A stretch of DNA of 64,000 nucleotides from Ignavibacteria bacterium RIFOXYC2_FULL_35_21 (GTDB lineage Bacteria; Bacteroidota; Ignavibacteria; Kapaibacteriales; UBA2268). The stretch spans positions 53,726-117,725 of the forward strand of contig MHAY01000091.1 in the NCBI GenBank assembly GCA_001804705.1. Reading direction: 5' to 3'. The notes beneath the pieces are model-generated. The model was given only the letters and a program-made list of their open reading frames with translations. It was not told the origin of the DNA and made no database searches. The position numbers and the translations under genes are program-made. This document shows, one piece after another, positions 46,170-54,466 of this stretch; position 1 is the first letter of the stretch, and each line of letters starts with the position of its first letter.

Positions 46170-47261
46170 ATGCCTGAACTTATATGGATATTGATTGAAA
46201 CGCTGATAAAAGCAGTGTTTATTCTGACAATGATATTGCTTGCGGCGGCTACCCTTGTTTACCTCGAAAGAAGAATTTCTGCATTTATACAAAACCGTTA
46301 TGGGCCCAACCGTGTTGGCCCCTTCGGATTGTTACAGCCATTCGCAGATGTTTTTAAATTGTTCCTGAAGGAAGACCTTGTACCAAAAGTAGCAGACAAG
46401 CGGTTCCACAGGATAGCACCGATAATATCACTTGGAGTAACATTAGCAGTGTATTCTGTGATTCCTCTTTCAAATTATTTTACAATTGATACGGGTGAAT
46501 CAGTAAGAAAAATATATCTTGGAATTGCACCGAATGTAAATATTGGATTTCTATTTGTTCTTGCAATGACATCAGTCGGAGTTTACGGAATTACTCTTGC
46601 CGGTTGGTCCTCCAACAACAAATATTCTTTACTCGGAGGCTTAAGGTCTTCTGCTCAGATGATATCGTATGAGCTATCAATGGGCTTATCAGTAATAGGT
46701 GTATTGCTGGTATCAAACTATTTTACAACAGCACCAAACGGCTCGTGGACAAACACATTAAGTTTGAATACAATTGTATTGAATCAATCGGGTTGGAAGT
46801 GGAATATAATATTTCAACCACTTGGTTTTCTAATATTTTTAGTATCTGCATTTGCCGAAACAAACAGAGCTCCATTCGATTTACCCGAAGCAGAACCTGA
46901 ACTTGTAGGTGGTTTCAATACAGAATATTCAGGAATGAAATTCGGTATGTTCTTCCTTGCAGAATATGGCAATATGGCAACTTCTGCTGCACTAATTACT
47001 TTATTGTTCCTTGGCGGCTGGCAATTACCATTTCCTTCGAGTTGGCTTGGATTAACAGAAGGTTCAATTTGGCTTGCATTAGCTCAATTCACCTCATTCC
47101 TTTTGAAAATAATTCTACTTGCAATATTCTTTATATGGGTGCGTTGGTCTATTCCCAGATTCAGGTATGACCAATTAATGAATCTCGGATGGAAGATAAT
47201 GCTTCCATTATCGTTGCTGAATATTGTGATTACAGGAATTGTATTGCAGTTCTTCTTTTAA
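46170..47261 (+). CDS. nuoH: NADH-quinone oxidoreductase subunit H
   Basis: 363 residues with about eight membrane helices. Conserved NuoH loops are present: LVYLERRISAFIQNRYGPNR, VGPFGLLQPFADVFKLFLKE, AGWSSNNKYSLLGGLRSSAQ, and AETNRAPFDLPEAEPELVGG. It forms the quinone chamber of complex I where the peripheral arm meets the membrane. It lies between nuoG and nuoI; the remaining nuo genes are not in the window. Confidence 0.97.
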   Translation: MPELIWILIETLIKAVFILTMILLAAATLVYLERRISAFIQNRYGPNRVGPFGLLQPFADVFKLFLKEDLVPKVADKRFHRIAPIISLGVTLAVYSVIPLSNYFTIDTGESVRKIYLGIAPNVNIGFLFVLAMTSVGVYGITLAGWSSNNKYSLLGGLRSSAQMISYELSMGLSVIGVLLVSNYFTTAPNGSWTNTLSLNTIVLNQSGWKWNIIFQPLGFLIFLVSAFAETNRAPFDLPEAEPELVGGFNTEYSGMKFGMFFLAEYGNMATSAALITLLFLGGWQLPFPSSWLGLTEGSIWLALAQFTSFLLKIILLAIFFIWVRWSIPRFRYDQLMNLGWKIMLPLSLLNIVITGIVLQFFF

Positions 47262-47288
47262 ATTTTGAATAAGATATCGGATATAGAT

Positions 47289-47786
47289 ATGAATATAACT
47301 AAGAATACAGAAGCCGAAAGGATGAATTTCTGGGAAAAGATTTATATCCCTGAAATTGCCAGAGGACTCGGATTAACTTTAAACCAGGTTTTTAAACCAA
47401 AGTTCACAAGGCAATATCCCGAAGAGGTATGGGAACCCGAAGGTTCATACCGGGGCAGGCCTGTGCTTGTCAAAGAAGAGACAGGTGAAAGATGCGTTGC
47501 ATGCGGTTTATGCTCGAGGGTATGCCCTGCACTTGCAATCGAAGTTCAGGCAAGTGAAACCGAAAAAGATAAGGAACGCTACCCGGTCAAGTTTGAAATC
47601 AATATGCTGCGTTGTATTTTCTGCGGTTTCTGCGAAGAGGTATGTCCCGAAGAAGCCATCGTTATGAGCAAGGATTACCATTTGGTTTTCCAGTCACAGG
47701 AAGAAGCCATCCTTAGCAAGGACAAGCTGGAAGTGCCTATTGCCAAGCTTCAGGACAGGCTGGAATTTTTAAGACAGTACAGATAA
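47289..47786 (+). CDS. nuoI: NADH-quinone oxidoreductase subunit I
   Basis: 165 residues from ATG 47289; an in-frame TTG at 47265 and ATG at 47322 are alternatives. Two [4Fe-4S] ferredoxin motifs, [18 protein letters not shown] and [18 protein letters not shown], carry clusters N6a and N6b that pass electrons towards quinone. N-terminal [20 protein letters not shown] matches the family. It follows nuoH closely; with nuoG and nuoH it forms a small separate complex I cluster. Confidence 0.94.
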   Translation: MNITKNTEAERMNFWEKIYIPEIARGLGLTLNQVFKPKFTRQYPEEVWEPEGSYRGRPVLVKEETGERCVACGLCSRVCPALAIEVQASETEKDKERYPVKFEINMLRCIFCGFCEEVCPEEAIVMSKDYHLVFQSQEEAILSKDKLEVPIAKLQDRLEFLRQYR

Positions 47787-47789
47787 ATT

Positions 47790-47797
47790 TACATTTG
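47790..47797 (+). promoter_or_regulatory. Candidate -7 box (TAnnTTTG)
   Basis: TACATTTG, 49 bases before the peptidase ATG at 47847 and just after nuoI. No clear -33 element. Weak evidence of a separate promoter. Confidence 0.28.
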
Positions 47798-47846
47798 AAA
47801 TTAATTCGTTCTCATATATTTTTTATTCATATTCCTGAGGATTATC

Positions 47847-49562
47847 ATGAAAAAAAGTTTGTTACTTATTTTTTCAATTTTTATTATTGTGGTATTTATG
47901 ACAGCCTGTGGAAAACAAGGTGAAATTGCAAAAACGGAGGAAGTAAAAAAGATGGAAGCTGAATATTCTAAATTCATTGACTCATTGCTTAGCGTCGTTA
48001 AGCCGGTCTATAAAAACATGTCCCTTGCTTACTTTGAAGCATCAATCAGCGGCGAACCTGCCGATTGGGATAAAAGTGCCAAATACGAAATGGAACTGAA
48101 TTCGATTCTTTCCAACAAGGAAAATTTCGCAAAGATTAAGAAATTCAAAGAGTCGGGATTAATTCAGGATATGCTTAAAGCGAGAGAGTTGCAGGTAACT
48201 TATAACACACTCCTCGGTTTGCAGATTGACACTGCCAAGCTGAATGCCATGACAAAGCTCCAGACCGAAATTTCACAGAAGTATAATAATTTCCGTGCAA
48301 TAGTCGGTAAAAAAATGCTCTCTGATAATGATGTTGAAGAAGCACTCAAATCATCCAAAGATTCAAAATATCTCGAGCAGGTTTGGACTGAACAGAAGAA
48401 GCTTGGTCCTGTTGTTGCCGAAGATATTATTAGTCTTGTCAAAATGAGGAATGAAGCCGCTAAGGAACTCGGATTTAAGAATTACCACGACATGAGTTTA
48501 AGGCTAAGTGAGCAGGACCCTAATGAAATCAGCAAGCTCTTTGATGACCTGGATGTCCTCACAAAAGATGCTTTTATGGTAGAAAAAGCCAAAATGGATT
48601 CCATACTTGCCGCAGGATCTAACATCAAACCCGAAGAAATGATGCCATGGCATTACCAGAACAGGTTCTTCCAGGAAGCACCTAAAATTTATGATGTTGA
48701 CCTCGATACATATTATCAAAATATAAATATAGAAAAAACCGGCGAGGAGTTTTATCAGGGGCTTAGTCTTCCGATTAACGATATGGTAGCAAAAAGCGAT
48801 TTGTACGAAAAACCAAAGAAGAATCAACATGCTTATTGCATTGACATTGACAGAGATGCTCACGACATTCGAGTTCTCGGCAATATCAAGCCAAATTCCA
48901 GATGGATGGAAACAATGCTCCATGAATTCGGCCACGCCTTGTACGAAAAACATCTCGACAAAGATTTACCCTGGATTATCAAACAACCCGCACACATTTT
49001 TACTACCGAAGCAATTGCAATGATGTTCGGCAGGCTGGCATCCGACCCGGCATGGATGCAGGAAGTAATAAACATTAAACCGGAAGAAAAGGAAAAAATC
49101 GCAGATGCTTGTTTCAAAACCTTAAGGCTTCAACAGCTTGTATTCAGCCGCTGGTCACAAGTTATGTACCGTTTCGAAAAAAGCATGTATGAAAATCCTG
49201 GCCAGGATTTAAATAAATTATGGTGGGACCTTGTCGAAAAATACCAAATGCTCAAAAAGCCAAAAGACAGAATTGCACCTGATTGGGCAACAAAAATTCA
49301 TATTGCAACTTCACCGTGTTATTATCACAATTATCATCTTGGCGAACTGCTTGCCTCACAACTTTATAACACTATCGAGAATAAAGTTTTGAAAGCAAAA
49401 GGTAACGAGAAAATAACGTTTGTCAATAAACCTGAAGTTGGAAAATTTTTAATCGAAAATGTTTTTAAACCCGGTGCAAAATACCAGTGGAATGATATGA
49501 TTGAAAAAGCTACGGGTGAGAAACTCACTGCTAATTACTATGCAAAGCAGTTTATAAAGTAA
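47847..49562 (+). CDS. M2-like zinc dipeptidase lipoprotein
   Basis: 571 residues. Lipoprotein signal with lipobox MTAC (LLIFSIFIIVVFMTACGKQG). The zinc site is TMLHEFGHALYEKHLD with H359, E360 and H363, and the downstream glutamate is E388 in FTTEAIAMMFGRL. Long helices and the C-terminal YYHNYHLGELLASQLYNTIE agree with the M2/M3 (ACE/oligopeptidase) clan. It likely cleaves dipeptides or short peptides in the periplasm or at the surface. It follows nuoI by 60 bp but is probably separately transcribed. Confidence 0.88.
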   Translation: MKKSLLLIFSIFIIVVFMTACGKQGEIAKTEEVKKMEAEYSKFIDSLLSVVKPVYKNMSLAYFEASISGEPADWDKSAKYEMELNSILSNKENFAKIKKFKESGLIQDMLKARELQVTYNTLLGLQIDTAKLNAMTKLQTEISQKYNNFRAIVGKKMLSDNDVEEALKSSKDSKYLEQVWTEQKKLGPVVAEDIISLVKMRNEAAKELGFKNYHDMSLRLSEQDPNEISKLFDDLDVLTKDAFMVEKAKMDSILAAGSNIKPEEMMPWHYQNRFFQEAPKIYDVDLDTYYQNINIEKTGEEFYQGLSLPINDMVAKSDLYEKPKKNQHAYCIDIDRDAHDIRVLGNIKPNSRWMETMLHEFGHALYEKHLDKDLPWIIKQPAHIFTTEAIAMMFGRLASDPAWMQEVINIKPEEKEKIADACFKTLRLQQLVFSRWSQVMYRFEKSMYENPGQDLNKLWWDLVEKYQMLKKPKDRIAPDWATKIHIATSPCYYHNYHLGELLASQLYNTIENKVLKAKGNEKITFVNKPEVGKFLIENVFKPGAKYQWNDMIEKATGEKLTANYYAKQFIK

Positions 49563-49640
49563 AGTAATATACAATAAGTGCAGATTAATATCTTTATCTG
49601 TCCTTTTTTTCATTTTAATTTTGTCTAATATGTAATTGGA

Positions 49641-49726
49641 CAGCCACTAATTTTTAAGTAGTGGTGATGGTTCACCACCATAAATCAGGATATATCCTTG
49701 TAGAGACAGGTCTGAGGCCTGTCTCT
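49641..49726. repeat. Two hairpin repeats in the gap before the Lon-like gene
   Basis: The 351-bp gap carries CCACTA-atttttaag-TAGTGG (about 49644-49664) with a following TGGTGA...CACCACCA stem, and AGAGACAGG-tctgagg-CCTGTCTCT (49702-49726). The second is a nine-base perfect stem. One of them may end transcription from the peptidase gene. No gene or RNA gene is apparent. Confidence 0.65.
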
Positions 49727-49913
49727 GCATCGTTACACTGTTGCTATAAACATCCATTTCTAATGAAGAGGCTAATCAAATGATATTTGAGACAATTATT
49801 CCGATAAATTATATACTTTAAAATTTATTTCTTTGCTATTCTGAATTAATATTATAATTTTCTAAAATTGAATCTTAATAAATTCTAAAATTGAAATTGA
49901 AAGGTTATCCGGT

Positions 49914-52460
49914 ATGGTAAAAAAATCATCTGTCTCTCAATCAAGGATAGGAAAAGGGACAAAATCAAAAAAAATAAATATCAGCAAATATCAGGAGCTC
50001 AATTATAAACAGCTTCGCTGGACTTGTCCCGAATCTATGTTTAAGTTCAAGACTACAGAAGAACTAAAACCTCTCGATAAAATAGTAGGCCAACCGAGGG
50101 CTGTCGAAGCCATTAGGCTTGGTGCCGAACTGTTTTCTAAAGGTTATAATATATTTGTTACCGGAATTTCAGGCACAGGACGTTCCTATACCGTTAAGAA
50201 AATACTTGAGGAAGTAACATCTCACAAACCTGAACTCTTCGATTATTGTTATGTTAATAATTTCGAGAACCCTGATTACCCGAGACTGATAAAATTACCT
50301 GCAGGAAAAGGCAAGGAACTCTCAAAATCAATATCTGATGCAATATCATTCCTACGCCAGAGACTGCCTAAACTGTTTGAAGAAGAAAGATACCAGCAAT
50401 CCAGAAAAAAAATTCTCGACCATTTCCAAAGAAAAGAACGGGATTTATTGCATGACTTTGACGAAAAAATCAGGCAGCATGATTTTGTCAGAGGGCAAAT
50501 GGAAAACGAGCAAGGTGTCAGCCAGGTTGAAATATTTCCGGTCGTAGAAGGAGATGCAATCCAGATTGACGAGGTAGATGCAAAAGCAACAGAGGGCAAA
50601 ATTACAAAGAAACAGGCACAGACTTTTCACAAAAACTACAAACGGTTACATTCGGAGCTTTATGATTTATCACGTTCCGGGATGAAGCTTGTACTGGACA
50701 TGAGACAAGCCTTGATTGACAATGATAAAGCCGCAGCAAAAATGGAAATTGAAACTATTTTCAATACAATGAAAGACAGGTTTCCTAATGAAAAAGTGAG
50801 CATCTACATAGATGAAGTAAAAAAATTCATTATGGAAAATGTCCATTTCTTTGTACAAATCGAGACTCAGCCACAGCAAGCCTCAGGCGATGAATCTGAA
50901 AAGGAAACAGATAAATTTCAAATTTTCTCTGTTAATGTTATACTCGACAATTCCAATACTGTTAACGCCCCTGTAATATTAGAAAGGTCGCCGACCTATA
51001 CAAACCTCTTCGGCACAATCGAGCGGTCTTATGATTCGAGCGGATTCTGGAAGACAGATTTCACAAAAATTAAAGCAGGCTCGATATTAAAAGCCGACCA
51101 GGGGTATATTCTTATGAATGCACTGGATGCTTTCAACGAAGCAGGCGTTTGGGTTGCTCTTAGGCGCGTGCTTATAGATGATACGTTAGAAATTCAGCCT
51201 TATGAATCTTTTTTCCAATTATCACAGCTTCATTTAAAACCTGAACCATTCGAAGTCAATGTGAAGGTGATATTAATCGGAGGGCAATCATTATACACTT
51301 ATCTATATGAATATGAAAAGGGATTCAAGAAAATTTTCAAGGTAAATGCTCAGTTTGATTATGAGACTGAAAAGACAGATGATATGATAAACAACCTTGC
51401 AAGGTTCATTAGTAAAATCTGCAATGAAGATAAGCTTCCTCATTGCACTCCCGACGGGGTTGCGGCTATTACAGAATGGGCAGCAGAACATGCCGGTTCA
51501 CAAAAAAGAATTACGCTTAAATTTTCGGATGTTGCCGATATTCTCCGCGAGGCTGCCTTCTATGATAGATACAGCAAAGAAAAATTTATCAACAGGGAAG
51601 ATGTTGAAAAAGCTATTGAATGGAGACGCAGGAGAAATGACCTCCTCGACGATAAATATAAATTCTACATCCTCGACGGCAGCACCCTGATAGATACGGA
51701 TGGTGAAAGAGTAGGACAGATTAACGGATTAACAATCATTGACACAGGAATGTTGTCATTCGGCAAGCCATCGAGAATCACAGCATCAATCAGTGTTGGC
51801 AACCAGGGAATCATTAATATTGAACGTGAAGCTGACCTCAGCGGCTCTATACACAACAAAGGTGTTCTTATTCTTTCCGGTATTTTCCGAGACAGGTTCG
51901 CACAAAACAAACCATTGAATCTATCTGCCTCGATTGCATTTGAACAAAACTATGGAGGTATTGACGGAGATAGTGCCACTGCGGCTGAAATTTATGCCCT
52001 GCTTTCGGCAATCAGCAGAATCCCTATAAAGCAATCGTTAGCAATAACGGGTTCTGTCAACCAAAAAGGGGATATACAACCCATAGGTGGTGTCAATGAA
52101 AAAATCACAGGTTTCTTTGAAATTTGCAAAGAACGCGGTTTGACAGGCAGCCAGGGTGTGATTATACCCATACAAAATGTGAGTGACCTGATGCTCGGAC
52201 AGGAAATAATTGATACCGTTAAAGCCGGTAAGTTCCATTTATATTCAATACAGAAAATTGAGGAGGGCATTGACTTGCTATTGGGTTTGCCTGCTGGTGA
52301 AATGAATGAAGACGGGACATATCCCCCAAATACAGTTTTCGGCAAGGTTGACGCAAGGCTCGAAGAATTAAGGAAAGCCGCAAGAGAACAATTGGGAAAA
52401 AAGAAAAAGAAGAAAGCGAAAAGTAATACAATTTATAGAGTAAAAACCGGTTTAGAATAG
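49914..52460 (+). CDS. LonB-type ATP-dependent protease (COG1067)
   Basis: 848 residues. Walker A is GISGTGRS at 84-91; an inserted helical region follows (ILDHFQRKERDLLHDFDEKI), then a second AAA half with GSILKADQGYILMNALDAF and LIGGQSLYTYLYEYE. The C-terminal Lon protease domain has the Ser-Lys dyad S687 in DGDSATAAE and K730 in GVNEKI. This architecture belongs to the Lon-like family with an AAA_32 domain, not classical Lon (no LAN domain). It degrades misfolded proteins; natural substrates unknown. rpe follows 26 bp later and may be co-transcribed. Confidence 0.9.
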   Translation: MVKKSSVSQSRIGKGTKSKKINISKYQELNYKQLRWTCPESMFKFKTTEELKPLDKIVGQPRAVEAIRLGAELFSKGYNIFVTGISGTGRSYTVKKILEEVTSHKPELFDYCYVNNFENPDYPRLIKLPAGKGKELSKSISDAISFLRQRLPKLFEEERYQQSRKKILDHFQRKERDLLHDFDEKIRQHDFVRGQMENEQGVSQVEIFPVVEGDAIQIDEVDAKATEGKITKKQAQTFHKNYKRLHSELYDLSRSGMKLVLDMRQALIDNDKAAAKMEIETIFNTMKDRFPNEKVSIYIDEVKKFIMENVHFFVQIETQPQQASGDESEKETDKFQIFSVNVILDNSNTVNAPVILERSPTYTNLFGTIERSYDSSGFWKTDFTKIKAGSILKADQGYILMNALDAFNEAGVWVALRRVLIDDTLEIQPYESFFQLSQLHLKPEPFEVNVKVILIGGQSLYTYLYEYEKGFKKIFKVNAQFDYETEKTDDMINNLARFISKICNEDKLPHCTPDGVAAITEWAAEHAGSQKRITLKFSDVADILREAAFYDRYSKEKFINREDVEKAIEWRRRRNDLLDDKYKFYILDGSTLIDTDGERVGQINGLTIIDTGMLSFGKPSRITASISVGNQGIINIEREADLSGSIHNKGVLILSGIFRDRFAQNKPLNLSASIAFEQNYGGIDGDSATAAEIYALLSAISRIPIKQSLAITGSVNQKGDIQPIGGVNEKITGFFEICKERGLTGSQGVIIPIQNVSDLMLGQEIIDTVKAGKFHLYSIQKIEEGIDLLLGLPAGEMNEDGTYPPNTVFGKVDARLEELRKAAREQLGKKKKKKAKSNTIYRVKTGLE

Positions 52461-52486
52461 TATTCTTTAAATAATTTGTATTGATT

Positions 52487-53161
52487 ATGAAAAGACAAAT
52501 AAAAATAGCACCATCACTTCTTTCAGCTAATTTTGCCAATCTGGCTGACGATGTTAAAAAGTGCGAAAAAGGCGGAGCAGACATTTTGCACTGCGATATT
52601 ATGGATGGCCATTTTGTTCCGAATATTACAATAGGTCCCCTTATTGTAAGAGCAATAAAACCGATTACAAAACTTCCTTTGAACTGCCACCTGATGATTG
52701 AAGAACCTGAAAAATATATTGATGAATTTGTTAATGCTGGAGCCGATTATATTTCTATTCACGTGGAATGTCAAAAACATTTGCACAGAACTTTATCTTT
52801 GATAAAAAGCTATAATATAAAAGCCGGTATAGCTCTTAATCCTCTTACACCTCTCGATTACGCTTTCGATGCAGCAGAATACTGCGATTTCATACTACTG
52901 ATGTCTGTTAACCCGGGATTCGGTGGACAGAAATTTATTAAATCAACACTGAAGAAATGTGAAACACTTACGAATTTTCTCAATAAGAATAAGCTTGAGC
53001 ATATTGATATAGAAGTTGACGGTGGAATAAAAATAGACAATGTTGCTGACATTGTTTCTGCAGGTGCTAATATGCTCGTTAGCGGCTCAGGTGTATTTGA
53101 AGGTGATGTTATTTCAAACATCAAACAACTCAGAGCTAATGCCGAAACTGCTGTGAAATAA
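52487..53161 (+). CDS. rpe: Ribulose-phosphate 3-epimerase
   Basis: 224 residues from ATG 52487 (an in-frame TTG at 52481 is ignored). It interconverts ribulose 5-phosphate and xylulose 5-phosphate in the pentose phosphate pathway. Motifs: IAPSLLSANFANLADDVKKC, DIMDGHFVPNITIGP, CHLMIEEPEKYIDEF, LMSVNPGFGGQKFI and VDGGIKIDN, which cover the metal-binding His and Asp residues. It is convergent with hydE, 13 bp apart, in a gap occupied by part of a palindromic repeat. Confidence 0.97.
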   Translation: MKRQIKIAPSLLSANFANLADDVKKCEKGGADILHCDIMDGHFVPNITIGPLIVRAIKPITKLPLNCHLMIEEPEKYIDEFVNAGADYISIHVECQKHLHRTLSLIKSYNIKAGIALNPLTPLDYAFDAAEYCDFILLMSVNPGFGGQKFIKSTLKKCETLTNFLNKNKLEHIDIEVDGGIKIDNVADIVSAGANMLVSGSGVFEGDVISNIKQLRANAETAVK

Positions 53162-53172
53162 TTACCAATAAT

Positions 53173-53199
53173 TGTCATTCCGGCGAAAGCAAGTATCCA
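53173..53199. repeat. Half-unit of the TGTCAT hairpin repeat, overlapping hydE
   Basis: TGTCATTCCGGCGAAAGC then AAGTATCCA: the same ends as the left hairpin at 1407, with the right arm of the stem decayed. It overlaps the hydE 3' end, supplying its stop and the last codons. Confidence 0.6.
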
Positions 53200-54308
53200 T
53201 ATTCGTTTAAATGTCTATTATTAAAATAATGCCTTGAGTCTCCATACTCATCTTTACCGACTTTTCTGCCGGTTGATTCTATTCTCTGCTGAACACACTC
53301 AAAACAATCGGATGTAAACTCATCAATACAAGGTTTACCGTTATATAACTGGTAATCGTTCCGGACATGAGTTGGTGTCAGCATTGGCATAATTACATTA
53401 GCACCAAACATCAGCCCTGCTTCCCTTCCCATCGGATACATTGCCTGAAGAGCAGTCGTGGATGCAATATTAACATCCTTCAAAACAATTCTCGTTACAG
53501 CTATCACCTTCAAAGCAAGCTCATAAATTTCTCTTTTTCTTTCAGTATATTCTTGATAATATACATTCATAGGAGTATCGGAATGAATTATGTAGGGACC
53601 CATCCCAAGCATATCAATATCCATTTTTTTAAAAAACAGAATATCATTAGCAAGGTCATCAATAGTTTGCCCGGGAATTCCAATCATTATCCCTGTGCCA
53701 ACCTGAAATCCAATCTCCTTCAGGTTTTTCAGAGCTTCCATCCTTCTTTCATATAACTGAAAATCAGGGTGAATCTTTTTGAACAACACCGGAGAGCTTG
53801 TTTCTATCCTTAATAAATATCTGTGAGCTCCGGCATTGAAAAACCTTTGATATGTTTCTTTTGTTTGCTCCCCTACACAAAGCGTTATTCCAAGTCCACT
53901 CGGCAGCTTTTCGGATTTAGTTGATAACTTGATTTTTATAATTATATCCTCAACAAAATCTATGAATTGTTCATCATTTCTTTCACCCGACTGAAGCACA
54001 AGCGACCCAAAACCCTGTTCGGCACACCACTTTGCCGCTTCATAAATTTCTTCTTTATCGAGTGTATATCTTTTAACTTTATGGTTGCTTTTCCTGATGC
54101 CGCAGTAATAACAATCGTTGATACAGATATTTGAAAATTCAATGAGTCCCCGCAGATAAACAGTTTCACCAACATTTTGCTTCATAACCTGATATGCAAA
54201 ATCCCGCAACATGTCAATATCTTCTTTACTCCGAAAAGAAAGAAGGTTTTTAATATCATCGAAAGTAAAATGAACCTTATTTAATAATTCTAACAATACC
54301 ATCTTCAT
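53175..54308 (-). CDS. hydE: [FeFe]-hydrogenase maturase HydE (orphan)
   Basis: 377 residues. Radical SAM motif CINDCYYCGIRKSNHKVKRY (CxxxCxxC), preceded by VYLRGLIEFSN and followed by GFGSLVLQSGERNDEQFIDF, GTGIMIGIPGQTIDDLANDI and MYPMGREAGLMFGANVIMPM. These are HydE-like features; BioB-family PylB is a less likely alternative. HydE helps build the dithiomethylamine bridge of the H-cluster. No hydF, hydG or hydrogenase gene is in the window. Its C-terminal YGYLLSPE and stop are encoded by a palindromic repeat, so the original end was probably different. Confidence 0.83.
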   Translation of the reverse strand: MKMVLLELLNKVHFTFDDIKNLLSFRSKEDIDMLRDFAYQVMKQNVGETVYLRGLIEFSNICINDCYYCGIRKSNHKVKRYTLDKEEIYEAAKWCAEQGFGSLVLQSGERNDEQFIDFVEDIIIKIKLSTKSEKLPSGLGITLCVGEQTKETYQRFFNAGAHRYLLRIETSSPVLFKKIHPDFQLYERRMEALKNLKEIGFQVGTGIMIGIPGQTIDDLANDILFFKKMDIDMLGMGPYIIHSDTPMNVYYQEYTERKREIYELALKVIAVTRIVLKDVNIASTTALQAMYPMGREAGLMFGANVIMPMLTPTHVRNDYQLYNGKPCIDEFTSDCFECVQQRIESTGRKVGKDEYGDSRHYFNNRHLNEYGYLLSPE

Positions 54309-54418
54309 TATTTAGCTTGATGCAACTGTTGACGATTTCGATTTTGAAATATCTTCTAATAATAATTAACAAATATACAAATCATTGTAATATGGCAATA
54401 TATAAACCTTTATTCCGT

Positions 54419-54426
54419 TATATTTG
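54419..54426 (+). promoter_or_regulatory. Candidate -7 box (TAnnTTTG)
   Basis: TATATTTG, 40 bases before the ATG at 54467; same distance as the box at 18488. No -33 match. Confidence 0.3.
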
Positions 54427-54466
54427 AATTTGAAGTTCAGATTTACACGGTTTATCAGGAAAATGT

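Noticed and set aside
48504..48953. 149-codon frame opposite the M2-like peptidase gene
   Set aside because: Antisense shadow; the plus-strand protein carries the intact HEFGH motif here.
49563..49913. tRNA gene in the gap
   Set aside because: The hairpins lack cloverleaf spacing, a T-loop TTCRANY and an acceptor stem.
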